From positions 9,064,917-9,128,916 of the forward strand of contig JAJEKV010000041.1 in NCBI GenBank assembly GCA_021234155.1: a stretch of DNA of 64,000 nt, given 5' to 3'. A program made the position numbers and the translations under genes. Of the stretch, positions 53,281 through 64,000 are shown one piece after another. Within the stretch, counting starts at the first letter, position 1; every line of letters starts with the position of its first letter. The notes under the pieces are model-generated. The model saw only the letters and a list, made by a program, of their open reading frames with translations. It had not been told where the DNA came from and did not search any database. The stretch comes from Isoetes taiwanensis (lineage: Eukaryota > Streptophyta > Lycopodiopsida > Isoetales > Isoetaceae).

Positions 53281-55530
53281 TAGCATATGCAGGATCTTCA
53301 TGGGTTTCTATAATTTTTGACTTGTGTTCTTCATGGATCTAGATAATAATCTTGCATGAAAGCCAAGGTCTTCCTTACACATAGTTCAGCCTTCATCAAG
53401 GCAAGCCCTAGCTTGCTTATGTAGGCATATCATGTATACCACTCTAATGCTTTTGAGAAAAACAGTTGGAGGAAAGGGTTCACATAGCAAATGTATTGCA
53501 AACCAAAACTTCCATGAATCGTCTTCTGCAGTGCATGTAGATGCCATTACTTTTCCTGATGCATGATCTAAGCAACAATGGCAGGCATGCCAAGGATTCC
53601 ATTGGGCCGATTCATAAGATACAGAGGTATTGTCGTGGCATGCATGCCACAATGCAAACAGAATGGGAAAAGAATTTGACCTAAGCACGTGGGATCGGAT
53701 AAGGCATAGCCTCACGAAGCAAAAAAAAAAAAAAAAATCGAACTCATAAAAAATCTCGATTTCTGGAAAGTCAGAAATATTTCACGGCATCTAAAAGCAT
53801 TTAAAATCTTAGAAATTTGATTAAAAAAAATTCCAAAAAAGTTTTCCACCAAACCTGAAAATTCCAAATTAACAAGATTGATATGAATAACCATGTACTA
53901 GTTACGAAAACCACTATGTTATGTGGTTTTTTTTTAAGAATGAAATTTCTAACATAAAAAGCCACATTTATAGCAGTTTTCCAGTGGTTTATTATAGTGG
54001 TTAAACTTATGTGTGCGTTGTCATATATCAAGTCCCCTAAGCCCGAGCTTACCATAACAGTTCTTTCCCTTCTTAAGATTGATCGCCCTCGATCATCTAT
54101 CTTAAGGGAATAACTTTTTGTTGATAGCTAGCAACCTTTTTGTAAAGACTGGCCATTGACCATCTGCTTTAAAAGGCTTTTTACCTCTTCTCAAAGGCTA
54201 GTAGTCTTACCATCTGCACTGAGAGGCTTTCTATAAGATATTTAGGATCTGGCCATTGCATTGCAGACACAATAACCTTTTTATCTCTATGAAAAAAAAG
54301 AACACTTTTGTTAACTCAATTCAAATCGAATGATTACAATGCTCATTCAATCTAGCACTTCTATGCACACACAAACATGCATAATTTAATTATCGTTGCC
54401 TATCCAATATAAAGCTGACTTCTCTTTTACGCCTCTGCTTTTTTGTCAAATTTGGCATGAAAACTTTCAAGTACTTTGTCAGCAAATTGAACATGTGCAA
54501 CCTGCAAAGCTTCAGAATTGACTACAAACTTTTGACATTGATAAGCTGTGGGGTCTTCCACAAAGGCAACAACTTTTCCAGTAAGAATAGGAGGAGGAGG
54601 AGATGATTCACATCAACATTATTTTGTCTAAACGCCAATAACTTTACAGTGAATGTGGCCTTGAACTCGAGATATATTTGTTCTCCTCCTAATAGATGCT
54701 TTGAATCTTGTTTAAATAAGTTGCAGATATTACCTTTTAAGACCCATAAGGTTCCCAAATTATCTTTTACTATGATTTTGGCAGTTGTTAGGCGGAAAAG
54801 GGGGGATGGGTTTTATTTTTGTTTGATGAAAGGCATGGTCTTGCATCGCCATGTGTTGCTGCGCATGGAGGCCAGAGCAACGGCACTGCTTTGTCGGGAG
54901 GAAGCCGGAACTTGCAAGATGAATTGCAAATGAATTGCAGATGAGTTCCAGCGGCCTTGCAAGATGAATTGCAGGTTGAATCCAGTCGGAACTGCAGGAT
55001 GAAGAAGGAGCGAAGGAAGCAGAAGAACATGGTTGGGATTTCCGGAAGAACAGATGGGCTTCGTTGCTTGTAGCTATGCTCTGGGTTTCATCTGCCTTTG
55101 ATCTGTAGTTCCAGAATCATGAAGCCTGGTTTCATCAGCCTTTGATCTATAATTCCGGAGAGGCTCCAGAGGCGGACCGCCTCTTCTGCATGGCTCTGTA
55201 TTTGCCATGGCTATACGTATTCTCTTATGTATATACATACACAGGGTAGCGTTGAAGTATACAGGGTATGATGTGTATATTCGTGGACCCTAGATCTAGC
55301 ATATTTCTAAGCATATGCCCAAATCCAATGAAAAAAAAAACAATAAGGAGTGAACAATGTAGACCCATAGCCCATGTAGACTATGACCGCAATTCAATTC
55401 TAAACTGGTTTTGAGATGCGACTTTGTTCATGAACGTTTGAAGGTTAACATTGTGCATAAATAATGTCTTTCTCAGCATTTCATCATATGTCAATAATAA
55501 TATACAATATTTACAAATTTGTAGGATCTG
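53281..55530. other. AT-rich spacer, nothing recognised
   Basis: Short frames only. At 54890-55000 the phrases AACTTGCAAGATGAATTGCA and GATGAATTGCAGGTTGAATC form a small local repeat. Confidence 0.5.
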
Positions 55531-55535
55531 TACTG

Positions 55536-56158
55536 CTAGAGGCTAAAGCAGTTTTTGTTGCTGCTATCAATCAATCTTTCAATTTCTTGGATGGGATCCC
55601 CTGTTTTGTGATCGGGCGCCGGATCTGCCATAGCTGGCCACTCGCTTCCGTCCTTGGGATAGGGTTTGGGCCTTACCCCATCCGGCAAAACCATTTCAAA
55701 AGGACCGGCCTGCCATGGCGCACAGCTTTTATACACAATTTCTTCTTGCCACTCTTCCTGCCACGGTATTGGTGCTGCAAAGCCGGATCTCAGCAAAAAA
55801 CTCCACTCTGTTTTCGCCGGAATAGGTATTGCCATTTTTAGGCTCACATCATGCGGAAATCGGGGCTGATTCATTGGCGAAGTTATAAAATTCAACGGTG
55901 ATGCATCTGCTACTGCTGGAATCAAAGAAACCGCAGCTATGAAAGATAACACCATCGGCTTTCTGCTCCTATTAAATGCAAAATTATGAGCACCGGATCG
56001 CAAGAAAGAATCGAAAGAAAAGAAAAGAAAAGGATTAAGAAAAACCTGTGTTGATCCCTGGGAAAATCTGCAGAAATTTGCAGAGGATTGGGAGGGGAAG
56101 GAACGCCGGAAGGGGCCGGAGGCGGAGGGCAACTGCTGCCATGGATTTTAAAAGCCAT
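55536..56158 (-). CDS. Probable thylakoid-lumen or chloroplast protein, two exons, intact
   Basis: Exon 1 is 56158-56046 and exon 2 is 55968-55536, joined across a 77-bp intron (GTTTTTC...TTAATAG) in phase 2, giving 181 residues. The start is Ser/Pro-rich without acidic residues (MAFKIHGSSCPPPPAPSG). It is followed by RSRK and a hydrophobic stretch ending in AVADASP, a bipartite signal with an AxA cleavage site typical of lumen proteins. The mature part contains PIPWQEEWQEEIVYKSCAPW and MVLPDGVRPKPYPKDGSEWP. I do not recognise the family. No frame damage is seen, and a TATA box lies 52 bp before the ATG. Confidence 0.65.
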
Positions 56159-56209
56159 GGTCGGAGAAAAGGAGATCTTGATTTTTCTCGAAGGATTGCA
56201 CGCTTTAGG

Positions 56210-56217
56210 TATTTATA
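56210..56217 (-). promoter_or_regulatory. TATA box of the chloroplast-protein gene
   Basis: TATAAATA on the minus strand, 52 bp upstream of the ATG at 56158. The distance suits transcription starting about 20-25 bp before the ATG. Confidence 0.6.
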
Positions 56218-57810
56218 CACTTTTGGGAGTTATTTGTTGCGCAATTGTTGCGTTTGTGTTGCGCAATTGTTTGCATTTGTGTATTTATTTGTTGTGCATT
56301 TGTTGCATTTGTATATTTTCTTTTTAATTTGTTGTGGCATTTGTTGCAATGGTGTGTTGTACTACTTGTGTATTGTGTGTAGTACAAGCACCACCCACGT
56401 GGTCAAAAAATATCCCCCTCGTTTTGTTGATACCTTCCTTGGGCAAGATGCTTCTCCATGGCCTCCCACGGCAAGCAACATATGACCATTGAACCCATCC
56501 GGGGCCATTCGACCATTTCAATAACACTAATCGAAGTTCCATTCGACCATTTCAATAACACTGCATTTCCTGACACTTCCAAATCGAAGTTGCCGCATAC
56601 TCCTCATGGAACTGCATGCCTCAAATGCTTGGGCACCCCGCGGTCCAATATAATGCAGCCTTTGGTTTCTGGAAGTCAAACCAACAAATTCTTCCTCCAG
56701 CTATATGCTCTCGCTTGGGTACATAGATCCTAAGCACAGGTCAATATACCTTAATAGATACTCCGACGGGAGGGGACGAATGCAAAGGTTCCAACACTAA
56801 CATCACATGATGTTCTCTCCCTTGCCATTTTTGGAGAGCAAAAACATCGGTTTTTATATTTCTCTTTGTTTGTAACGTGAACTAAAAATATGTCAATGTA
56901 ATGCTTTATGTTTAAAATGCAATCTAAAAAGAATGGGGATGGGTTCCTTATGTATTTGTTGGACCTAAACCAAATCAAATAGGCATGACTAATATCTAGC
57001 ATTATAGTCTTTTTGAAAATTATATTTTACACTACCTAAAGTAAAAAAAGTTGCATTTAATTAAAGTGGGCCACATTCTTGTGGTTAGGACTAGAAATAA
57101 GTAGGTTAGATACCCCTTACACACTTAAAAAATCTAGAAGTCAGCATGGAGTTACTATTAGTATAGATGATATATACACAATGTTGAGGAGGGTTGGGGG
57201 AGGGGTAGAAGAGGGTTACCAGGAGGAGGAAGAGGGGGTACACGTTGAGCCCAGAGGGTGCCTGGGGTGGAGATGCCGTAGAAGCCATAGCTAGAAGCCC
57301 TGTTTTTTCACATCTTTAGAAACGGATAGTGGCTCAAAAGGTCTTTGGCCCAAAGGTGTTTAACAAATTTTAAATTTCAAGCATGGGCGGGGTATATAAA
57401 AGACATTAAAACAAAAATTATAAAATACTAATGTGGGATTATAATTTGGCATGTCCATTTATACGTCTCCAAGTTTGCCCTTTATACGTGTGCTAGTATG
57501 TTTACATTTTACACATTACTAGAAACGTGTGCCTGGCGATGTCGGGCATTACTCGTGGACATGTGAAGGCATTTCTGTGTGTTAGTTGTGGTTGTGTCAT
57601 AAATGGGCGCAATGCATCCAAAGACAATATATGTTTAGGTGCAATAGACACATATAGATAGTGAACAAACTTTACCTTTAAAGTGTACACATAGTATGAA
57701 TTTCAAACAGAATCTTAAACAAATATATTGGGTCTACACGCACATACAAAATATTTTCAATGCAAATAGAGGTTATGTCCGTCAATCTTAATGGATCCAC
57801 ATCATGAAGA
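56218..57810. other. Upstream region and spacer, with a SINE tail
   Basis: A 32-bp-spaced direct repeat (CCATTCGACCATTTCAATAA) occurs at 56504 and 56536. At 57051-57105 there is a SINE body starting GCATTTAATTAAAGTGGG, matching the body of the SINE at 19161. No gene. Confidence 0.55.
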
Positions 57811-57817
57811 ACATGTC

Positions 57818-58156
57818 TTAAAGAACTCTAGGAACGTCTGTCAGCTCGATGTGAAGCTCATTTGCGAAGCTAACAGGTATAGAAGCTCCTCCTGTCATGC
57901 CTATGTTGGCAAACATAAATGTGTAAACGTGCACTGATATCATGTCCCACATGCGCGACTCAGGTCTACCAACAACAATGTTGTACTTTGTTAGAAACTC
58001 AGAAAGCTCATAATCACCAACTACATCATATGGGATCGATGCCCAATCCTTGAACCGTCTCCCATCACAAACACCAATGTGTATGATGCCTCCTGACTTG
58101 AAGCAAGTTCCCCTGCATGTATACTTGAAGAGAGCGTGTGTTATCAAGTATCGCAT
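57818..58156 (-). CDS. Hypothetical 112-residue ORF
   Basis: It has an ATG start and a single uninterrupted frame. It contains CFKSGGIIHIGVCDGRRFKD, DYELSEFLTKYNIVVG and TGGASIPVSFANELHIEL. The composition is protein-like and codon use is not repetitive, but I recognise no family. It could be an exon or the remnant of a transposon gene. Confidence 0.35.
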   Translation of the reverse strand: MRYLITHALFKYTCRGTCFKSGGIIHIGVCDGRRFKDWASIPYDVVGDYELSEFLTKYNIVVGRPESRMWDMISVHVYTFMFANIGMTGGASIPVSFANELHIELTDVPRVL

Positions 58157-59810
58157 AACTCCCTATCCTATTGTTTAAATTTGGTTTTTCCGGGGTTTTG
58201 AAAACTTTTTGGATTTTTTTTTCATGTTGGTTTTCTAAGGTCTAGAAGCTTTTAGCTGCTGGAAAACTTTTCAGGTATTCCAAAAATCGGGTTTGTGGAT
58301 TTTTGCATGATTTTGAAACTTTAGATTTTGGGTTGCCTTATCCATTCCAAATTCGTCTTTTGGCTTGACTCCACGTTATCCGATCGAGCGGGAGCACAGC
58401 ACGGCATGCAGGCCACTAGATTTACGATCTACAACCATGAGTTTTGTATGTCGGATTTGAAGACCACATATAGGTTTTTGGGTTCTTAATATTTCAGGTT
58501 GTCATCAAGCCATTTCGTTATCTACATTTACATCAGGTTTCTCGCCTTCATCTCGACTGCACCATTGGCAAGAGTTAAATAGATCTGGTATCCTTGCATG
58601 ACATGTTTTGTTTTTGCTTGGCTTTAGGTAAGGACTTATGCAACTCTTGGAAACCTGCATTGACAATTCTGTTCTTAAAGCTACACATCTGAATCAAAGC
58701 AAGGGACCCAACAGAAGCTATGCGAATCAAGTTAAATCCTCTAATTTCTCTGTGGCGTTGTCTATTAGAATTTGACTTGCACTTATTCTTCATGAATAAG
58801 TAGTCCTCCTATGAATTCGTTGTGTGAAAAGGTATGCACATATCTGGGTTATTAGTAGCTGCATAAGACTACATTATAATTTTAGGCATCCATGCAGATC
58901 CATGTGAATTGCATATTCTCCTTTTTAGACATTTACCACAATATGATAGATTCAGTCATACTCACATTTTCCCTCTGCCATTAGGCTTCTGTTAAACCCA
59001 TAGATACAAAGCTAACATGGATGTAATATTATGCGATTCTTGCAGGGTCTACTTTATTTGCTTCATGATAGCTTTCGCAGTGCACCATTGTCTTACTTTT
59101 CTATATTGCAATCATTTCAGGCTATATCAACATGTAAGATGTCTCAGGTTGCAAGTTACTCTATTGGTAAGCTTCCATATTGCACTCACATACTGACTTT
59201 GACATGAGGATCTAAGAAAGCTTTTGCAGGACGTTTCTATAGCATAGGAAGTTCTCTAGTGGATTCCTTAATCTATTATTTGTGTCGCATGGTTTTATAT
59301 CTATATAATAGAAATATATTGTCCATCATTGAGATTCTCATGCTCTATGCACATTGAGCTATGCTTTCAGTGAGGCATTTTTCAGTTCTAATGTTATCTT
59401 TTATGTTACTGAGCCCTCAGTAGTCATTATTTCCGCTTGTCTAGTATCATCATTACTGCAAAGGGTTTTCCCTTGAAAACCTTTCGAGGCAGGGGTTTTT
59501 TAATCCTAGTAGTAATGATTGTACTAGCCCATTGTATGGGTCCCATGACCTATTGGTCTCCGTGGACGTTAAAAAATCTATTCTATTCTATTCTATTCTA
59601 TGTCATACTTTGTACTTCTTAATTATATAGCATTATGATTTATTTTGGCACAGACTGAGGCTGAGGCTGAGGCTAGAGGATGTTTGCTTTTTATTTTTAT
59701 CCTAAACTGAAGCAACACTTAAAAGAATATTACGCATCGGCTAGGAGTAGCCTCTGCTGGTTTCCCAGATTTATGTCCACATTCGCATTAAATTACATTT
59801 ATGCTGGAGC
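58157..59810. other. Spacer with two short microsatellites
   Basis: A TTCTA repeat (five units) lies near 59578-59602, and GAGGCT (three units) near 59656-59675. No gene was seen. Confidence 0.55.
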
Positions 59811-62024
59811 TATATGTAGCATTATAACAGGGGGTTTTTCTTTCTGTTTTTGTACTGTTTTCTCTAAGGTTTTCATATGATTTGGTGGCCGTATTCATCC
59901 AGGTGTACTAAATAGTATTTCTAGAGTGCACCTTTTGTCAGCCGGTGATTTTAGAAAAGGGGCAAATCTTGTGGTGGAGGCTTCTTTATTTTTGGTCCTC
60001 CCATTATTTTTAGGGTTTTTAGCTAAGGAACATGGGACCTATTTTCCGCAGGGGAATCCGGCGGTTTTAGCAGCAACCGGATATGGGAGAGAAGGGAAAC
60101 TAGGCAAGAAATGGCTTCAGAGGTGATGGTTCTGGTAGAAGATAGACACAGCCCATCCATGGCAGACGATTCCGACCCAGGAGACTCGAATCCCCTCCCT
60201 TTGGTTTGATTTTTGCAGATTAAGCTTCAAGGAAACTAAACTTCATACATGCCGATTCTGGGCACCAGGGTAATGGCTGAAGGTCGATTTTTTCCTCTAG
60301 TTACTCTTAATATTTCTCAGACAGGTTTACATAAAAGAACCAGATGATATATGTTGCATTCAAGGAAGATTTCAGGAGGAAGCAAACGGCTATTTCTTCT
60401 CTGTTTTAACATTTTTAAATTATCGTGCCCACATCCAAATGCTGTAGATCCGTCAATGTTTCTGTGGCCAGATCGCTTGTAGCACGATTTTTAGAAACCT
60501 GATTGCAGGCATTTGTTTTGCCAGGAGGCCGATCCGTGGAGAAGCTTGCATTTGGGTCGAAGAACAGGGCAGCGTAGAATAGGTGGATGATTTTCTGGGT
60601 GGATAAGCTGTGACGGATTGCTTGTAGCACGATTTGCAGGCCATGATTAGATCCATGGAACATCGCTGCCGATATCCATTTTTGCCGGTCCTTCCGTTTT
60701 TCTCTAAGTTAATAACTCTGTCCAAATTCCGACCTTCCCTGTTCTCAAGTCGCAACCGCCGATTTTTATGTCGTGCTTATCATCTGTTAAAAATGGGCCA
60801 TGGCGGATTCCCTAATCGGCTCCTTATTTCCTTCAAAGGCTTGGGAAAGTGACAGATAAATATTGGGACCTGTTGGGCCGACTTTTTATCATGCTAAGAG
60901 TTTGTTGTATTTTACATATAGCCATGCCCATAAGATATTGTCCTGGAGTATTTGGAGTGTTTTCCGTTTTCTAAATATGGCATGCCATTCTAGATTAGGG
61001 TATGAAAGCCTGCTGAATTAGTAGTTTGATTATGACGAGGCATACACTACTATTTAGACTTGGAGGCATGGCTTCAGTTCTCTCATCTTAGGAAGTTTTT
61101 GGATTGCCATCCAGCTTTTCTGCTGGCTCATGGGTTTTGGGCTTGGAAGACTGCAGCATCTTTGGGTTTTCCCTTTTGTTTCAAGCTTTTCTAACTGTAA
61201 CATGGGCAATGGCTTGCATGCCAAATAATGGGGTGAACAGGAAGGGGGTGAAGATGCCTTAGGATTTCCAATTCTTATGGTTAATTGACAACCGCTTTTT
61301 TCATCTTCTGAGTTATCTTGCAAGAGAATGCAGCGCTAAGTGGGTGCCTTGTATACATATCACGGTCTGTTGTGGAAATGGGAAGAACTGAACCATGCTT
61401 GGTTCCAGAGTGGCTGAAAGGAGGCACTAGGACTGGAGCAGGGTCAACACATTTTACCCATCAAGGTACTTCCAATTTGGCAGATTATCATTCTCATAGA
61501 AATTCAGCACCATATAAACTTTAGGGTATGTATGCAACTGTTTATGTATGCAACTTGGAGAAAAAACAACGAGGATTTAACTCTTTGTTCATTATTAATA
61601 AATTCTATTATTACATGCTACCTCATGTCTATATCTACACCCCTACACCATCCTGAAGGCCCCGAAGGGGCCAAAAAATTTTTTAGTTAACACAAACCAT
61701 TAACACACGACTAACATTATTAACACAAACCATTGCATTCGACACATTTAAACTAAAATCCCCCTTAAACCCCTTTGGTTTGGGTGCATATTCACACGGG
61801 GGGTTACGTAGGCAGCGAGAGCCTCAAAAAATATACAATACATGTACAAAATTAACACCATTAAGTACATTCTCTCAAACCTTATAGTATTTTACAAACC
61901 TTAATATACAGTATACAAAAACTTGTACATGCATACCCCACAAACGAGGATCGCTATGTACGGTCCAGATCAAGGAATAAAGGGCAAATATGCCCATCCG
62001 ACAGCTCTCGTTGCCCGGAGTCTT
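59811..62024 (+). mobile_element. Dispersed repeat family R1, copy C (most complete)
   Basis: It opens with ATGTAGCATTATAACAGGGGG and AAATAGTATTTCTAGAGTGC, as copies A and B do. It ends with GGCCCCGAAGGGGCC (61660), TTTGGTTTGGGTGCATATTC, CACACGGGGGG and the inverted AGCTCTCGTTGCCCGGAGTC (62001-62020). The interior (60000-61600) differs from A and B and has no domain I recognise. It contains a doubled phrase GCTTGTAGCACGATTT (60469 and 60620). It defines the outer limits of the family at about 2.2 kb. Confidence 0.65.
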
Positions 62025-64000
62025 ACAAGTCTTTGTACTATGAGGGGTTGCACTATAAGAGGTTGTACTAGAGGGATTTTGCAAAGTCAACAGGTTGCAA
62101 AGACTTTATCAACATGTTCCTATTTCTTTAAATGAGAGATTATACCATGTGAAACCTAAGTAGCATAAACTCCAAACACTAAACCTGAGAGGAACCCCTA
62201 AAATCCTAAACCCGTGGTAGTCAATAGTTACTCTGACCATAAATCTTAAACACTTTAACCTAAAACCCATGTATTTACAGACCTTGAGAATTGTGGGTAT
62301 GTACCTCTATGGATACTTAGTTCCAACCAATCAACATATATGGAACATGCAGATGGTCAAATTCTTGGTCAATAACCATAGCCAACTTGGATCAAACTCC
62401 CAAGTCAATCTTCTTTGAGAACAATCTTCTTTACGCAAGGATGTTTGTTGAATGCCCTTAGAAAAAGTAGGATACTAAAATAGCATACATAACGTGTATG
62501 TACCCACAAAATGGAATACAATGCATAGATAGTTTGAATTGTTAGAGCAAAAGATTGTTGTCGAGGAAACTTTAACTTGCATCCTTCTTTTTTCATATCA
62601 AGCATCCCAAGGTTACACTACGGCAATAAAAATCGGGCAGGAAGTTAAAATTCAAGTCGAACCGATAATAATGCATCGCTTCAAAAGATCCAATGTCTTG
62701 CGGCGGAAGGGTCTATAAGACCAATTATTCGTGTTCTAAAGGACGGGAGAGCATCCTTTAACCAAGAGTTTATTAGGAAAGTTTCATAATGTGAGAGGAC
62801 AGCTGTATGAATTGGAAACATTTATAATGGTAGTTAAATGGCAGCTTTTTAACTCCTCAACTGGAATCTAGCTCTAAATAGAACAGAGTGTGTAGAGTTT
62901 AAAATATTATTGCATTAAGACAACGGTCGTTTATCTATTTATTAGACTTTGGCTTTGTCGAAGTTTGTAAATGTAATGGATTGTGAAGATGTTACAAATG
63001 TTTACACGTTTGTACATATGGTCAGTAAATGGCGGGCATAATATTAGACTATACTTGGGCTAATGGCCTTGCAAGATTTAATAGCCAAATATTTTTACCA
63101 AGCTTCAGAAGGTCTAAAGTTGAGTGTTAATAATTAAGTTAGAAGAAGTCATAGGTAAATAACAAAATTTAGTTTATTCAAGTCGAATTCAAGTATCATA
63201 ACCCACTAAATTATTGTCATCACAAGATGAGGTATAGTGTGTTTAATGCACATCTTGTTTGAGATTTTACCTTCTCAATTATCTTGTCACACAAATCGGA
63301 GTATGCATGTAGTCCAAAGTCATGAAATTTTAAGCTTTCGATTTGAATGAAATTAAAAAAGTCGAGTTAAATGAATAACCCAAACTCAAATCTATAGTAA
63401 AAAAAACTCATTTAGAAATTGTTTTTTTCACAAACATTTTCTCATGGAGTTCCATTCAGATAAGTCCAATTCAATGTTTCCTACATATAACTTTGTAGTC
63501 TTTCTCCTAACAAATAGTCATAGGTCAATCCCAAAATTTTGTTTGTTTAATGCACATCTTGTTTGAGATTTTACCTTCTCAATTGTTCTATCACACAAAT
63601 GGTAGTATGCATCTAGCCCAAAGTCATGAAGTTTTAAGATAAATCCCTTGCCTTATAGCTATTCAATGAAGCTCACCATTGTTTACTAGGACTTCCAACA
63701 GTTAGAAGTTCACTACTGTGTATTAAAATTTCTTCATCCAAAGAATAAAAATTATTCAATGCCTCTTTTTTGAAAACTTCACAAATCTTTGCAATTGGTA
63801 AATCTCTTGGACTCCACATCATCATTTGAGACACTGTTGAGTGGGACCATCTTTGATACATATTCCATTTTGAAATTGGTAATTTGGTTTTGTAAAGGCA
63901 ATAACTCTTATAATTTTACCTTAACTTTTACTGATTGCAGATAAAAAGATCAGATAATGGAATTCATCACGACTTGACGAGCATTGTGGCAAATAACTTC
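62025..64000. other. AT-rich spacer with one 90-bp duplication
   Basis: A ~90-bp phrase starting AATGCACATCTTGTTTGAG recurs at 63246 and 63548 with about 10% differences. The minus-strand frame at 63673-63861 is short and unrecognised. No gene is supported up to the window edge. Confidence 0.55.

Overview
The window looks like nuclear DNA from a land plant with a large, transposon-rich genome. The evidence is short GT-AG introns, T-rich plant-type intron ends, a PPR (PLS/E-class) gene, a G-box-type bZIP, a subtilase with signal peptide, plant-type LINE, Ty3/gypsy and CACTA-like elements, a tRNA-Val-derived SINE and a transit-peptide gene. A fern or another seed-free plant is my guess from the style of the PPR and DUF7869-like proteins; the sequence does not prove it. 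Most of the window is repeats and decayed gene copies. I see no bacterial-type operon, rRNA gene or CRISPR array.

Layout. 1-8 kb: two copies of a dispersed repeat family (a third lies at 59.8-62.0 kb), a 5'-truncated LINE with a perfect 14-bp target-site duplication, and an element whose two ends carry arrays of GTCA spaced exactly 12 bp apart. 8-18 kb: decayed gene copies (PPR, bZIP, a subtilase fragment joined to a second unrelated gene), three of the segments preceded by the same ~130-bp leader repeat, plus a Ty3/gypsy remnant with a LINE inserted in it. 19.1-24.6 kb: a SINE, then a minus-strand gene with a DUF7869-like transposase-type domain, whose probable 5' exons lie at 24.3-24.6 kb. 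24.9-46.9 kb: a divergent plus-strand gene encoding a DGQH-motif (ParB/DndB-like) domain and, after an 18-kb intron filled with nested transposons, an FCP1/NIF-type phosphatase domain that is now broken by a stop codon and a frameshift.

The most unusual feature is a family of about 16 perfect or near-perfect palindromes with the core CTCGACTCGCGAGTCGAG. They occur only in the introns and 3' flank of this divergent gene pair. Their outer arms vary but stay complementary. With them, between 23.1 and 24.2 kb, lie five larger foldbacks (three of ~90 bp, two of ~130 bp), also with compensatory changes. The two genes and the palindromes may be one undescribed mobile or domesticated module.

The transposon nest in the 18-kb intron contains an outer A-rich element, a 10.7-kb CACTA-like element inside it (inverted ends CACACT(C/G)ACCCC, 3-bp target duplication TAT), and within that large inverted arrays, tandem units of 828 and 813 bp, and captured gene exons. 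A homologous array with a ~1131-bp unit follows at 47.6-50.9 kb behind another CACTA-type end. From 51 to 64 kb there is a LINE reverse-transcriptase fragment, a tandemly duplicated small element, one apparently intact gene for a chloroplast (probably thylakoid-lumen) protein at 55.5-56.2 kb, a hypothetical ORF, and little else.
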